Positions 44,495-54,157 of a DNA stretch of 64,000 nt are shown here, piece by piece. How positions within the stretch are numbered: the stretch's first letter is position 1; each line of letters opens with the position of its first letter. The notes beneath the pieces are model-generated. The model was not told the DNA's origin. It ran no database searches and saw nothing but the letters and a program-made list of their open reading frames with translations. A program made the position numbers and the translations under genes. This DNA is from Bacteroidota bacterium (GTDB lineage: Bacteria; Bacteroidota; Bacteroidia; Cytophagales; Cyclobacteriaceae), in contig JACOSO010000043.1 of the NCBI GenBank assembly GCA_016178785.1, positions 186,001 to 250,000 of the forward strand, read 5' to 3'.

Positions 44495-46302
44495 TGGGTT
44501 TTCAGATTTTTTTTCCACCAAGCAAAGTGTACGCTGCCCCAAAATTTCCAGGCATCATTCCATTGTGGCTTGGCTGTAGTAACAAAATTCTCGAATTCAT
44601 TTTTCAATTTCCTTCCGTCAAAAAAATCTGCCATTTGGTATTCCTTCGATCCCATTATATCCAACATCCAGTCTTTCAATGGGCCGATATACCAATCAAC
44701 AATAGGCGCATTGAATCCGATCTTTTTTTTATCTAATCTGATTTCATCAGGAACAATATCTTTCATCGCTTCTCGCAATACTCGTTTTGTATATCCCTTT
44801 CCTACTTTCGATTTTATTGGTAATGAAAAGATGTACTCAACCACCCGATAATCCATAAACGGCATCCGACACTCAACACCATGCGCCATTGAGCACCGAT
44901 CGTATTGCTGCAGAATACCCGGCAATGGACTTACAAAAAATTCATTGTACAATTCTTCATCAAACGCATTGGTACGAAAAGGGTGCTGATGCTTTTGTTT
45001 TGTTTGCTTGCCTAAACGAAGAGAGATCGGTCGCTTTAGTTCGCTTTTTAACGTTTCCACTAGCGCGTTTCTCGCAATTCTTTTGGAACTTACCTGATCA
45101 GTTTCGCCCTGCTCACGATAAGTAGCATAGGCATCCCAAACATAAAACGGGTCAATTCTTCTAATGCCGTACTGCACAGCAGACGCAACGGGTCTGTAGC
45201 CGCCCAACATTTCATCAGGACCTTGCCCATCTAAAGTTACCTTAATTCCTGCGTTCCTGATGTGTTGATACAATTTCCAAATCGGAAAGAAGGCTAATGC
45301 ATGCATGGGGCCATCACATTGGTTCATGGCCACCTCTAAATCAGAAATACCTGGAGGGGTAACAGCAATTATATCTAACGTTGAATTTAATTTTGAAGCT
45401 AATTTCAATGCCTTGCCAGACTCATCGATTGGTGTATCTGGAAATGATGCGCAAAAACTGCGGTGTGTATAATTCCCTTGTTGAGATTTGATCAGAGAGG
45501 TGATGGAGCTACTGTCCAAACCACCACTTAAACAAGTGCCTATAGGCACGTCACTTCTCAGCCTAAGATTGCAAGCATCAGTGAGAAGTTCCTTAAGCAT
45601 GACAGCTTGATCTTCAAATCTTTTTGGAACCTCTTTTTCTTTGAGCTGATACCACCGTGATTCATGCAACGAACCTTCCCTCACTGTTAAAAAAGTACCC
45701 GCTTGGAGAACATAAACATCCTTGAGCCAAGTCGCGCGTCCACCATGCCAATCAAACCCTCCTCGTACTAAGTTAGCCAGCACATTTGAATCCAAGGGAT
45801 GAGATGCGCCTAATATGTGATGCACTGCTCGTAACTCTGATGCAAAAAAAAATTGCTGCCCTTTTTTATAATAGTACAAAGGTTTAACTCCATAACGATC
45901 GCGCGCAATAAAGATTTCTTTTGTTGATTTATTATAAATCGCGAACGCCCACATTCCGTTTAGCTTATGAAGGCAAGCCTCGCCCCAGCAATGAAAAGCT
46001 TTTACAAGAACTTCTGAATCGGACTGCGTTTTAAAGTCGTACCCTCGCTTTTGAAGTTCGTCACGAATTTCTAAGTAGTTGTAAATTTCTCCATTAAATA
46101 TCAGTGCCAGTTCCAAAAAATGCATGGGTTGACTTGCAGCATCCGATAAATCAAGGATCGACAATCTTCTGTGCCCTAATTGGACATTGCTATCGTCTTT
46201 CCAAATACCCATGCCGTCCGGCCCACGATGGGCAATTGTATCTAAGCTTTCTTGAAAAACATTTTCGTCAATAGAAGGAATAGAACCTAAAATGCCACAC
46301 AT
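44476..46302 (-). CDS. asnB: Asparagine synthase-type glutamine amidotransferase (1)
   Basis: A 608-residue AsnB-type protein from the ATG at 46302, which places the catalytic Cys at position 2 (MCGILGSIPSID); the upstream frame to 46311 would hide that Cys. The N-terminal class II glutaminase domain has HRRLSILDLSDAASQPM and IFNGEIYNYLEIRDEL. The C-terminal synthetase domain has the ATP-pyrophosphate loop CLSGGLDSSSITSLI. In a glycan cluster such enzymes often amidate a uronic acid or amino-sugar carboxyl group rather than aspartate (as suggested for O-antigen amidotransferases); this is inference. A second paralogue lies two genes upstream. Confidence 0.9.
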   Translation of the reverse strand: MCGILGSIPSIDENVFQESLDTIAHRGPDGMGIWKDDSNVQLGHRRLSILDLSDAASQPMHFLELALIFNGEIYNYLEIRDELQKRGYDFKTQSDSEVLVKAFHCWGEACLHKLNGMWAFAIYNKSTKEIFIARDRYGVKPLYYYKKGQQFFFASELRAVHHILGASHPLDSNVLANLVRGGFDWHGGRATWLKDVYVLQAGTFLTVREGSLHESRWYQLKEKEVPKRFEDQAVMLKELLTDACNLRLRSDVPIGTCLSGGLDSSSITSLIKSQQGNYTHRSFCASFPDTPIDESGKALKLASKLNSTLDIIAVTPPGISDLEVAMNQCDGPMHALAFFPIWKLYQHIRNAGIKVTLDGQGPDEMLGGYRPVASAVQYGIRRIDPFYVWDAYATYREQGETDQVSSKRIARNALVETLKSELKRPISLRLGKQTKQKHQHPFRTNAFDEELYNEFFVSPLPGILQQYDRCSMAHGVECRMPFMDYRVVEYIFSLPIKSKVGKGYTKRVLREAMKDIVPDEIRLDKKKIGFNAPIVDWYIGPLKDWMLDIMGSKEYQMADFFDGRKLKNEFENFVTTAKPQWNDAWKFWGSVHFAWWKKNLKTQWNSPQ

Positions 46303-46335
46303 AACGCTCAAAAGTTTAGATTCTAAAAATCGGCT

Positions 46336-47532
46336 TTAGTTAATGGATGCATAAATCTTATCGTACCTATCGATTCCCATGTCCAAATCAAAAAGATTGA
46401 TAGCCATTTGCCGACTTTTCGCAAAACCCTTTTCAACCCAATATAAAGAATCTCTAACTGACTGTTCTGAAAAATCGTTGACACGATAACCCGTGGAGCT
46501 ATCACTGATCGATAACTCCACGTCTCCCCAACCTTTGTTAGTAATTACGGGCTTATTCATTGCCATAATTTCCCCCATCTTGGTGGCAGAAGATGCTTTT
46601 TTTGAAAAAGACGGTTTGATAAAAAAAACCGAGGCATTCGCCACGGAAATATACAGTGGTACCAAGTGTCGCGGGGCATGAACAATGATTGTATCACTTT
46701 TATTCTGATAACCTTCCAGGTTAATTTCATCATTAGACACAATCAGAAATTTAGCATCGTTCCTCTGTTTTTTTAATTCTGAAAAAAAGGCTAGTATCTC
46801 TCTCGTCAAATACCAAGTGCCCCAGGAGCCGAGGTATATTAAAACAAAATCATTTGGGTGAATACGCAATTGTGCGCGAAGAGCCTCTTGGTCTTTTTTT
46901 GTTATTTTATCTGGGTCAAATAAATTAAGATCAACGCAAGTTGGGATTACAACGATAGGAGCCGATTTTATATTCCAAGATAGAATCTCTTGCTTCGCAT
47001 TTTCGGTAAGGGAAATTACTTGATTGGCGTTTGTCAAAAATTCTTTTTCCTTCTTTTTAAAGTAATTATAAATGATTTTGAATACTGGATTTTTCAAATT
47101 CCAAATGCCACCTTCCACTCTTTCGTCTGCCCAAAAGCCACGCATGTCAAAAATAAATTTCACTCCTGTTTTGTGTTTCATTCGCAATCCAACGAGTGAA
47201 GTAATGTAGCTTCTGCAATGAATAATGGCGAATGGATTTTGGTTATGCGTTTTTCGCATTGTGCGCCATAAAAAATAAATATCAAGCAGTGTTGAGAGGA
47301 CTGGAGGTCTTTTGTGATACTTTAATGGAATCCACGATATTTTTTTCTTTTCAATTATACGTTCAATAATAATCCTTCCTGCCAAAAATGTGTCTGGCTT
47401 TTCAAAACTAATAATTGTAAAGGAGTACCCCTTAACTTCGAGACCGAGTATGTACGGAAGAATCTGAGATTGGCCAAGGGGGTCGGTCAGGCCATCGTAA
47501 GAAAGATAGGCAATGTGATTGGACTCAGACAT
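46336..47532 (-). CDS. Glycosyltransferase, family 4-like
   Basis: A 398-residue GT-B glycosyltransferase. Motifs: HIAYLSYDGLTDPLGQSQIL at the N-terminus, IIHCRSYITSLVGLRMK, and a C-terminal domain with LIYLGSWGTWY and FFIKPSFSKKASSATKMGE (conserved acidic-x7-acidic region). It probably works with the neighbouring asparagine synthase-like enzymes. It overlaps the upstream asnB2 by 8 bp and is followed by a 33-bp gap to asnB1. Confidence 0.85.
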   Translation of the reverse strand: MSESNHIAYLSYDGLTDPLGQSQILPYILGLEVKGYSFTIISFEKPDTFLAGRIIIERIIEKKKISWIPLKYHKRPPVLSTLLDIYFLWRTMRKTHNQNPFAIIHCRSYITSLVGLRMKHKTGVKFIFDMRGFWADERVEGGIWNLKNPVFKIIYNYFKKKEKEFLTNANQVISLTENAKQEILSWNIKSAPIVVIPTCVDLNLFDPDKITKKDQEALRAQLRIHPNDFVLIYLGSWGTWYLTREILAFFSELKKQRNDAKFLIVSNDEINLEGYQNKSDTIIVHAPRHLVPLYISVANASVFFIKPSFSKKASSATKMGEIMAMNKPVITNKGWGDVELSISDSSTGYRVNDFSEQSVRDSLYWVEKGFAKSRQMAINLFDLDMGIDRYDKIYASIN

Positions 47533-49381
47533 GATTTATCAAAAATCGTTGCATGATAATCACGACCCACAGACGATTGTAAAGGTACTCTTCCCCTTTA
47601 TGAAACCGATCAACTAAATCGCGGACGTAAGGAGTCTTGAATATTGCTGTTTTTTCCAGATTCTCTTCAGAGAGGAAGTCCATTAGATAACTCAATTCAT
47701 TTTTCATCCATTGTGAGAGCGGAATGCTAAAACCCCATTTGGGTCGGTTGACCAAATCGGCAGGCAAATAAGTTTTGAGGAGTTCTTTTAAAATCCATTT
47801 GTTTACACCTCCTCTTCTTTTCATTTCAAAGGGGGTATTGAGAGCAAAATCGATGATACTGTGATCAAGCAAAGGACAGCGGCACTCCAGCCCATGAAAC
47901 ATTGAAGCACGATCGGTCTTTACAAGAAGATCGTCTTTCAAATAAAACTTTAGATCAAAAATTGCCTGTTTTTCTTCTTCGCTGAGCGATGAAGCAAGGC
48001 CTGCTGGATCTGCATACCTGAACGATTCGTAGTCCAATGTGTCTCTTAATAATTTGTTTTCTATTTCGTGGTCAGAAAAGAAATATTGCTCCTGCGAAAA
48101 AATATGACTCCGGATTGATCCCTTTCTAGCAGGTTCTAATAACTGGCTCACACGTTTTAACCGACTGTTTCCAAAGTGTTTGAATGAGAATAATAGAGGA
48201 TGACGAATGAGTCTCCATCCCACGCTATTGAGTCGGTCTGCCCAGCGGTACGATCCGTAGCCAAGAAACAGTTCATCGCCACCGTCTCCGGTCAGGGCTA
48301 CCTTAACGTGCTTCCTGGCCAATCCTGATACTAGCATTGTAGGGATGGCTGATGCGTCAGCAAATGGTTCATCAAAATGATCTAAATATGTTTCGAGCAG
48401 ACGAATGGCTTCGTTTTCGGAGAGCTGGTATTGTGTATGATCTGTGTTCAGGTGCTTGGCAACGGCCTCCGAGTAAACACTTTCGTCAAATTTACTTTCT
48501 TTAAAACCGATGCTAAAGGTCTTCAGTGGTTGGCTTACGAATTTTGAAGCATAGGCTGTGATTAATGAAGAGTCTGTTCCACCACTTAAGAACGCACCTA
48601 AAGGCACATCACTAATAAGTCGCGATTCTACAGAATAATTAAGGAGAGCGTCCAATTGTTTTATCGGGTCATTCATGCGCGGCAGTCCCAATTGCTCCTC
48701 AATTCTCCAATAGGGTTTTACGGTAAGGCCTAAGTTGGAATTTAAGTGACCATAGTGTCCGGCAGGGAATTTAAAAATATTAGTAAAGGCGGTTTCCGGT
48801 TCAGGGATGTACCCCAGATGGAGAAAAGTGCCAAACACTTTCTTGTTAAATTTTTTATTGCTCCTAACAGAAGGATGGCACAGTAAAGCCTTAATCTCAG
48901 AGGCAAAAACAAATTCTGATTCCGACTTATAATAAAACAGTGGTTTTTTCCCTATGCGGTCCCTCAACAGAAACAAAGATTGCTCCCTGTGGTCCACTAT
49001 TGCAATCGCAAACATGCCTTCAAGCTTGCTTGCTATTGCTTCTCCCCATATTGAAAAACCTTCAGCAATTACTTCAGTGTCGCTATTTGTTCGCATCGTA
49101 ACCCCATGTCGATTTTTCAACTCCCCTCTTAGTGCTTTGAAATTGTATATCTCTCCGTTGAAAATGACAACATATCTTCCATTTTGCGAGAGGAATGGCT
49201 GATTCGCAGCATCGCTGAGATCAATGATACTCAGCCGGGTGTGTCCAAGGGCAACTCTTTTATTAGGGTCAATAAAAATTCCTTGTGCGTCAGGGCCTCG
49301 ATGCTTTAAACGTTGCGTCATTGCACTGATAACGTCTTGGCTAATCTCATTTTTAGATATAATTCCAGCTATGCCGCACAT
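47525..49381 (-). CDS. asnB: Asparagine synthase-type glutamine amidotransferase (2)
   Basis: A 618-residue AsnB-type protein starting MCGIAGIISKNEI, so Cys2 is in place. The glutaminase domain has HRGPDAQGIF and IFNGEIYNFKALRGEL. The synthetase domain has FLSGGTDSSLITAYA and ALTGDGGDELFLGYG. It is a paralogue of the first asparagine synthase-like gene, and a glycan carboxamide product is suggested by context. Gap to the upstream methyltransferase is 1 bp; the downstream glycosyltransferase overlaps by 8 bp. Confidence 0.9.
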   Translation of the reverse strand: MCGIAGIISKNEISQDVISAMTQRLKHRGPDAQGIFIDPNKRVALGHTRLSIIDLSDAANQPFLSQNGRYVVIFNGEIYNFKALRGELKNRHGVTMRTNSDTEVIAEGFSIWGEAIASKLEGMFAIAIVDHREQSLFLLRDRIGKKPLFYYKSESEFVFASEIKALLCHPSVRSNKKFNKKVFGTFLHLGYIPEPETAFTNIFKFPAGHYGHLNSNLGLTVKPYWRIEEQLGLPRMNDPIKQLDALLNYSVESRLISDVPLGAFLSGGTDSSLITAYASKFVSQPLKTFSIGFKESKFDESVYSEAVAKHLNTDHTQYQLSENEAIRLLETYLDHFDEPFADASAIPTMLVSGLARKHVKVALTGDGGDELFLGYGSYRWADRLNSVGWRLIRHPLLFSFKHFGNSRLKRVSQLLEPARKGSIRSHIFSQEQYFFSDHEIENKLLRDTLDYESFRYADPAGLASSLSEEEKQAIFDLKFYLKDDLLVKTDRASMFHGLECRCPLLDHSIIDFALNTPFEMKRRGGVNKWILKELLKTYLPADLVNRPKWGFSIPLSQWMKNELSYLMDFLSEENLEKTAIFKTPYVRDLVDRFHKGEEYLYNRLWVVIIMQRFLINHV

Positions 49382-49382
49382 A

Positions 49383-50360
49383 TTATCGAATTCCTCTTAC
49401 TACTGTTACTGAATTGCTTTTGTCATAGTTGACAACCGACCCTAAAAATTCCTTGAATCCAAATTCTTTAAACCACCCTTCTACTGTTTCAAGTTTTTGA
49501 GGCTGATCATAACGGGGTGAGTACATATCAAATGTGTCCAGTATCACCCATTCCCGAAGTTCTTCTTTGCTAAGATCAGGCGGTAGCGTGTTTCGAATGT
49601 CGCAAATTGGCAAAAACCTGTTTAGTAATTTTCCTACTCCTGCTATATCAAAGAATTTATAGGTTCTAATCAGCCACCCTGCATTTCGCTCAATCAGAGA
49701 TAATAATTTATCATGGCTCATTTTTCTGGTCATTGGTCTGAGGATATATTTGGCATGAATTTTTGTGTGCCATCCTTTCAAAGGATAAAAATCAACAATC
49801 AATTCTCCCCCTTCTTTTACCATTTCAGTTAAGCATTTAACAGATTCTTTTACATCAGGAGTATGCTGTAGTACTCCGAAACAAAAAACCTTATCAAATT
49901 GGCGAGGGGCAAAAGGAAGTTCATAAATACTCGACTGAAACAGTTTCAATCTTTCATGAGGTCCGTTGTTGCCAAAGTTCGCTTCAACGGCATTTGAATA
50001 ATCGACTGAAAATAAATTTGCATTTGTATTTTGTAAAACTACATGTGAAAATCGCCCGGCTCCGGAGCCCACTTCAAGAATATTCTTGCCGGTTAGATCT
50101 TCTCTATCCCATCCGGTAACAGCAAAAAAACGGTCGTGACTCTGCTTACTGCTCCGTTGATACCGATCAATTTGAGTCTTGGCAAATTTGGTCCATTGAA
50201 ATCCAAAACTGTCTGTATAATTTTCTTTTTCCGTTATCCGGATTACACCTTTAAGTAAGGCAAATCTTAATAGCTCCCCTTCGTACAAGCCATCCCTTTG
50301 AAAGCTCAGCATTTTTTTACTATACGGGTCTTGGTATTGAATAGTGTTCACACTGATCAA
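49383..50360 (-). CDS. Class I SAM-dependent methyltransferase (TTG start)
   Basis: Read from TTG at 50360, 325 residues. The longer frame to 50501 would overlap the upstream glycosyltransferase by 145 bp, so it is rejected. The chosen start makes a 4-bp TTGA overlap with the glycosyltransferase stop, as ATGA does elsewhere here. SAM motif I is in NILEVGSGAGRFSHVVL, and FCFGVLQHTPDVKESVK and DFYPLKGWHTKI follow. The N-terminal segment VNTIQYQDPYSKKML is typical of methyltransferases in glycan clusters. Its substrate is unknown. Confidence 0.8.
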   Translation of the reverse strand: MISVNTIQYQDPYSKKMLSFQRDGLYEGELLRFALLKGVIRITEKENYTDSFGFQWTKFAKTQIDRYQRSSKQSHDRFFAVTGWDREDLTGKNILEVGSGAGRFSHVVLQNTNANLFSVDYSNAVEANFGNNGPHERLKLFQSSIYELPFAPRQFDKVFCFGVLQHTPDVKESVKCLTEMVKEGGELIVDFYPLKGWHTKIHAKYILRPMTRKMSHDKLLSLIERNAGWLIRTYKFFDIAGVGKLLNRFLPICDIRNTLPPDLSKEELREWVILDTFDMYSPRYDQPQKLETVEGWFKEFGFKEFLGSVVNYDKSNSVTVVRGIR

Positions 50361-51253
50361 TTGATTATTAACTTTTTGAGAACAACCCAGAACCTGAAAT
50401 TTCTTACAATCATCGGCCTGTGTTTCATAGCACGATATAAAAAGTACCAGCCAGACGTTTTGTTCTCTCTCATGGTGAGGTGTAAGGCAACATAAAGACA
50501 TCTGTAGGCATGAAATTTTTTCAGAGATGTTCCTTTATAGTAAGTAAGAAATGTCGCGTCTTGATTTAAATATTTCTGGAGAAGGAATATTCGCTTGATT
50601 AGTTTCCCCACATCAATAGTAATGACACTGCGTGTTTTATGATCGACCAAGGTTGCAGTAACTGTTGCCAGTGTTCGGATTGGATGCCGGGCCGCAAGCC
50701 TTAGCCACAGCTCATAATCTTCTGAACCTGAAAGATCGCGATCCTCATTGAATAAATTATTTACGATGATATCCCTTCGAACAAATACGCCAAGACAGCT
50801 CAGAAAATTTCCCTCCGCAAGTTTTTCATTTACCGGATCGGGCAGTTTTTTCCATCGTTTAATAATTTTTCCACTTTGATTGGCGATATCATAACCCTGA
50901 TGAAAAATGGGAGGGCTGCTATCCTGACAGATAAATTCAGCCGCTGTCGATAAATGATTACTCAGGAGGATGTCGTCAGAATCTAAAAAGGTTATGTAAT
51001 CTCCGTTGCTATTCAATACACCGAAATTTCTTGCTGCCGCACGTTCTTCATTTAATTTGTATAGATACTTTATTCTTGGATCGACTATAGCTCGAACGGC
51101 TGTTTCTGTGTCGTCATTACTTCCATCGTTTACAACAATTATTTCAAAGTTGGGGTATTGCTGATTTAAAACAGACTCAATGGTCTTTGTGATAAAATCA
51201 CAACGATTATAGGTGGGGATGATCACTGAGAATTTAACTGCCGGATCACTCAT
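50357..51253 (-). CDS. Glycosyltransferase family 2
   Basis: A 298-residue GT-A family 2 protein from the ATG at 51253 (MSDPAVKFSVIIPTYNR); the 99-bp upstream extension is rejected. Motifs: VVNDGSNDDTETAV, FLDSDDILL (DxD) and DLSGSEDYELWLRLA. It probably transfers a hexose or amino sugar. It overlaps the upstream FkbM gene by 8 bp and the downstream methyltransferase by 4 bp. Confidence 0.9.
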   Translation of the reverse strand: MSDPAVKFSVIIPTYNRCDFITKTIESVLNQQYPNFEIIVVNDGSNDDTETAVRAIVDPRIKYLYKLNEERAAARNFGVLNSNGDYITFLDSDDILLSNHLSTAAEFICQDSSPPIFHQGYDIANQSGKIIKRWKKLPDPVNEKLAEGNFLSCLGVFVRRDIIVNNLFNEDRDLSGSEDYELWLRLAARHPIRTLATVTATLVDHKTRSVITIDVGKLIKRIFLLQKYLNQDATFLTYYKGTSLKKFHAYRCLYVALHLTMRENKTSGWYFLYRAMKHRPMIVRNFRFWVVLKKLIIN

Positions 51254-52115
51254 GAGTAGTCGCAAAAATGTTATACTGATGATGCGTTGCAAAACCTGAC
51301 CATGTGAATGGGAGCAATCGGTTTTCTTTCTCTCCAAATAAATGATATCCAAGAGATTCGAGCCTTTGAATTATCTCCTCAGGATCTGCTCCGTTTTTCT
51401 TATACCACTCGGGAGTCATCTCAAAAAAGATTGACGGTTTATATTTTTCAATCACTATCCATGCCCCATTAAATACTTCAGGTTCAAATCCTTCAACATC
51501 CAGTTTGATAAATGTTACACTTGAAGGCTCTATCTCCCCGATTACTTCATCTAATCTTTTTATTTTTACTTCCAATCCCTCCTCACCTTTTTTCGATACA
51601 CTTCCTGCACCTGAATTATTCCAAGTGTAGGTGAGTTTCCGAATTTCATTTTTATTACCTAAGCCAAAGGAATGGCATTGCACAATCTCCTTAATTCCAG
51701 GATTCAGATCAAGGTTGTTCACTAAGTTATTAAAGACTTCAGGGTTGGGTTCAAATGCATGAATTTTTATGTTCTTAAAACCAGCCTTATTCATATATCC
51801 AGCCAATTTAATCGAAAAGTGCCCGCAATTTGCTCCTATGTCTAAAACCATGGTATCATTTCTGAGGCATTTTACTGCCTCTCGCCAGGAAAGATCGGGC
51901 AAGTCAGCGAATAAATGCCATTGCATATAGTCGCTCAGCATTAATTTGAAAATGACTCCGTCACGCTTCACCACTCTAACATCCTGCATAGAAAATTCTG
52001 ATGGTAATGGTAAGAATTTAGTGAAGAACGGAGAATATTTTCCGAGCTGTACAAACAATTCTTCAGCCCGTAGTTGCTTCACTAACTGATGTATTATTTT
52101 GGAAACGAGTTTCAC
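51246..52115 (-). CDS. FkbM family methyltransferase
   Basis: A 289-residue protein with FkbM-type motifs: MVLDIGANCGHFSIKLAG (motif I), KIHAFEPNPEVFNNL (motif II), and TFIKLDVEGFEPEVFNGA. The family O-methylates sugars or polyketides. In this cluster it would methylate a glycan residue, possibly at the chain end. It lies 30 bp after the preceding glycosyltransferase gene and overlaps the next by 8 bp. Confidence 0.9.
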   Translation of the reverse strand: MKLVSKIIHQLVKQLRAEELFVQLGKYSPFFTKFLPLPSEFSMQDVRVVKRDGVIFKLMLSDYMQWHLFADLPDLSWREAVKCLRNDTMVLDIGANCGHFSIKLAGYMNKAGFKNIKIHAFEPNPEVFNNLVNNLDLNPGIKEIVQCHSFGLGNKNEIRKLTYTWNNSGAGSVSKKGEEGLEVKIKRLDEVIGEIEPSSVTFIKLDVEGFEPEVFNGAWIVIEKYKPSIFFEMTPEWYKKNGADPEEIIQRLESLGYHLFGEKENRLLPFTWSGFATHHQYNIFATTHE

Positions 52116-52145
52116 AACGAGTTTTTTGTTGGCTATGCGCTAGAA

Positions 52146-53261
52146 TTAGCTTTCATACAAGTTACATAGCTTTTCAAGCATTAATTTAATAGGAAATCTC
52201 TCGTTTACAGATTTTCTTCCGTTAGCTATTAGTTTATTTTTCTCGGATAAGTGAGTTAAAATTTTACTCAAGGCTAAATAAATCTGGTCGGTGTTCTGAA
52301 AATCTACAACCTTGGCATTATATCCATCGGTGATGAAGTCCCTGGCTATCCCTGACAATGTAAAGACGGATGGAACCCCAGAAGCCAGCGCCTCCACATA
52401 CGTCTGCCCGAAAGCCTCTGCTGTTGCATTAATCGGCACGTGTACATATGTGTCAAATATTTTATACAATGCAGCCAGATCCGTTTCAAAAAGTATCTCA
52501 GTGAATGAACCAGTCGGCAGGGTATTGAGCAATCCCTTTATATTATGATCATAATCACCTTGTGCATTTGCCAAAATCAGATGCGCCTGAGGGAAATCCT
52601 TTTGAAGTTTAGCAAATGCCGGTATAATATATTGTATCCCCTTCCATTCAACATACCTGGCGATAACACCTATTACCGGACTACTCGAACTATCAATCCC
52701 ATATTTCTTTCGAACTGTGGCAATCCTGGCATCTTCTACGCTTTCAAAATATTGCAGGTCAAAACCATGATGGATAATCTTCACCTTCAATGAGTTTGCC
52801 TTATCATATTCAACGAGGATTTTTTTTACGTTTTCAGAAACTGCTATAATATGCGTGGCGAGGAAGTTGCACAGTCTATCCCATTTCAGCCCAGACTTAT
52901 ATGTGTCGTAATGAATGGTTGCGTGATGCCGTGTAAATATTCGTTTTGGAATTCGTAACAACCATGAAGCCGTTAATCCCAGGAGGTTAGCACGCCATAG
53001 GTGAGTATGTACTACTCTTGGCTTGGCCTTGCGAAGTATTAAAAACACCTTAATCCATGCTGAAAATCTGGATGGGTAAGACCGATCTGATATCTGAATA
53101 TAACTAACGGAGTTTTCTGAGAGAAATTCTGATAGAGCTGTGTTTTCCTTGCCAATGAGAATAAATGAGAGGTCAAATTGAGTTTTGAGATGAGGAATAG
53201 TCCACTCGAAAGCCAGTGACTTATCAATATCGGATACAATATAAACTAGCTTTTCCTTCAA
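52146..53261 (-). CDS. Glycosyltransferase, family 4
   Basis: A 371-residue GT-B glycosyltransferase: VVHTHLWRANLLGLTASWLL in the N-terminal domain, IGVIARYVEWKGIQYIIPAF and AEAFGQTYVEALASGVPSVF (nucleotide-binding acidic-x7-acidic motif) in the C-terminal domain. It probably builds the polysaccharide repeat or adaptor. It overlaps the upstream family 2 gene by 4 bp. Confidence 0.9.
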   Translation of the reverse strand: MKEKLVYIVSDIDKSLAFEWTIPHLKTQFDLSFILIGKENTALSEFLSENSVSYIQISDRSYPSRFSAWIKVFLILRKAKPRVVHTHLWRANLLGLTASWLLRIPKRIFTRHHATIHYDTYKSGLKWDRLCNFLATHIIAVSENVKKILVEYDKANSLKVKIIHHGFDLQYFESVEDARIATVRKKYGIDSSSSPVIGVIARYVEWKGIQYIIPAFAKLQKDFPQAHLILANAQGDYDHNIKGLLNTLPTGSFTEILFETDLAALYKIFDTYVHVPINATAEAFGQTYVEALASGVPSVFTLSGIARDFITDGYNAKVVDFQNTDQIYLALSKILTHLSEKNKLIANGRKSVNERFPIKLMLEKLCNLYES

Positions 53262-54157
53262 CCGATTTTAATGTAAGGAAACTCAACACCCAGAGATTGA
53301 ATGACAATATCGTACAATTTATAGCGGACCACACGGGGCAAAAAAATAAGCTTATTTTGATCAATTATTTTAGGCCATACCGAAAATGCAAAGAATCTGT
53401 AAATCAACCTTTTGAAAAAGTTGCTGCGTTCTTGTTGACTAGGGTAATGTGACTGAATTAATTTTAATTTCATTTGCGCTGTTTTATACTGCCTGATCCG
53501 GTTGATATAATGAGCACATGTCAAATCTTCCTTATGTAGTGCTATATTTTCCCTATCAAAAAAAACCTGAATGCCATTTTCGATTGCGTGGCAAGCGAGG
53601 GCATAATCTTCCGCATCAGTCAGCCTTTCGTCAAACCCGTTTAATTTATCAAACACCTTACGGGGAACAGACATATTAGCGGCTGTAAGAAAGATATCTT
53701 GCCGACTCAGAAGATTTTCACCTGGCGAATATTTCGAAACCCATTTTTGAGCCAACCTTGCCTTATAGTTTTGAATATCTGTTTTTTTCGAGCTAGTGTA
53801 TTCCATCTGATTTCCCGACAATACACATTCTGGATGGGCTTCGTGAAATCGGATATGTTTACTCAAGGAGTCAGATTCAGGTTTCATATCATCGTCAAAA
53901 AAAACTAATAATGTCCCTGATGATTCTAACACGCCCCGGTTTCTTATGGCCGCCCTGCCCCGATTTTCCTGAACGACAAGTCTCATCTTGCTGAAGCGAC
54001 TACTAAAACTGCTCACTACAGCTAATGTATTGTCGGTTGACCCATCCACAGCAATAATCAATTCGAAATCCTGGAAGGTCTGCTCAAGAAGCGCATTCAG
54101 TAAAACAGGAATTTTTTTTTCACCATTATATGTGGGTACAATTACACTTACTTCCAT
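53258..54157 (-). CDS. Glycosyltransferase family 2
   Basis: A 299-residue GT-A protein: MEVSVIVPTYNGEKKIPVLL, IIAVDGSTDNTLAVVSS, FFDDDMKPE (DxD), and NGFDERLTDAEDYALACHA. It transfers one sugar in repeat or adaptor synthesis. It overlaps the upstream gene by 10 bp and the downstream family 4 gene by 4 bp. Confidence 0.9.
   Translation of the reverse strand: MEVSVIVPTYNGEKKIPVLLNALLEQTFQDFELIIAVDGSTDNTLAVVSSFSSRFSKMRLVVQENRGRAAIRNRGVLESSGTLLVFFDDDMKPESDSLSKHIRFHEAHPECVLSGNQMEYTSSKKTDIQNYKARLAQKWVSKYSPGENLLSRQDIFLTAANMSVPRKVFDKLNGFDERLTDAEDYALACHAIENGIQVFFDRENIALHKEDLTCAHYINRIRQYKTAQMKLKLIQSHYPSQQERSNFFKRLIYRFFAFSVWPKIIDQNKLIFLPRVVRYKLYDIVIQSLGVEFPYIKIG

Noticed and set aside
50361-50501. Extended N-terminus for the methyltransferase at 49383
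   Set aside because: It would overlap the upstream glycosyltransferase by 145 bp and reads as a shadow of it.
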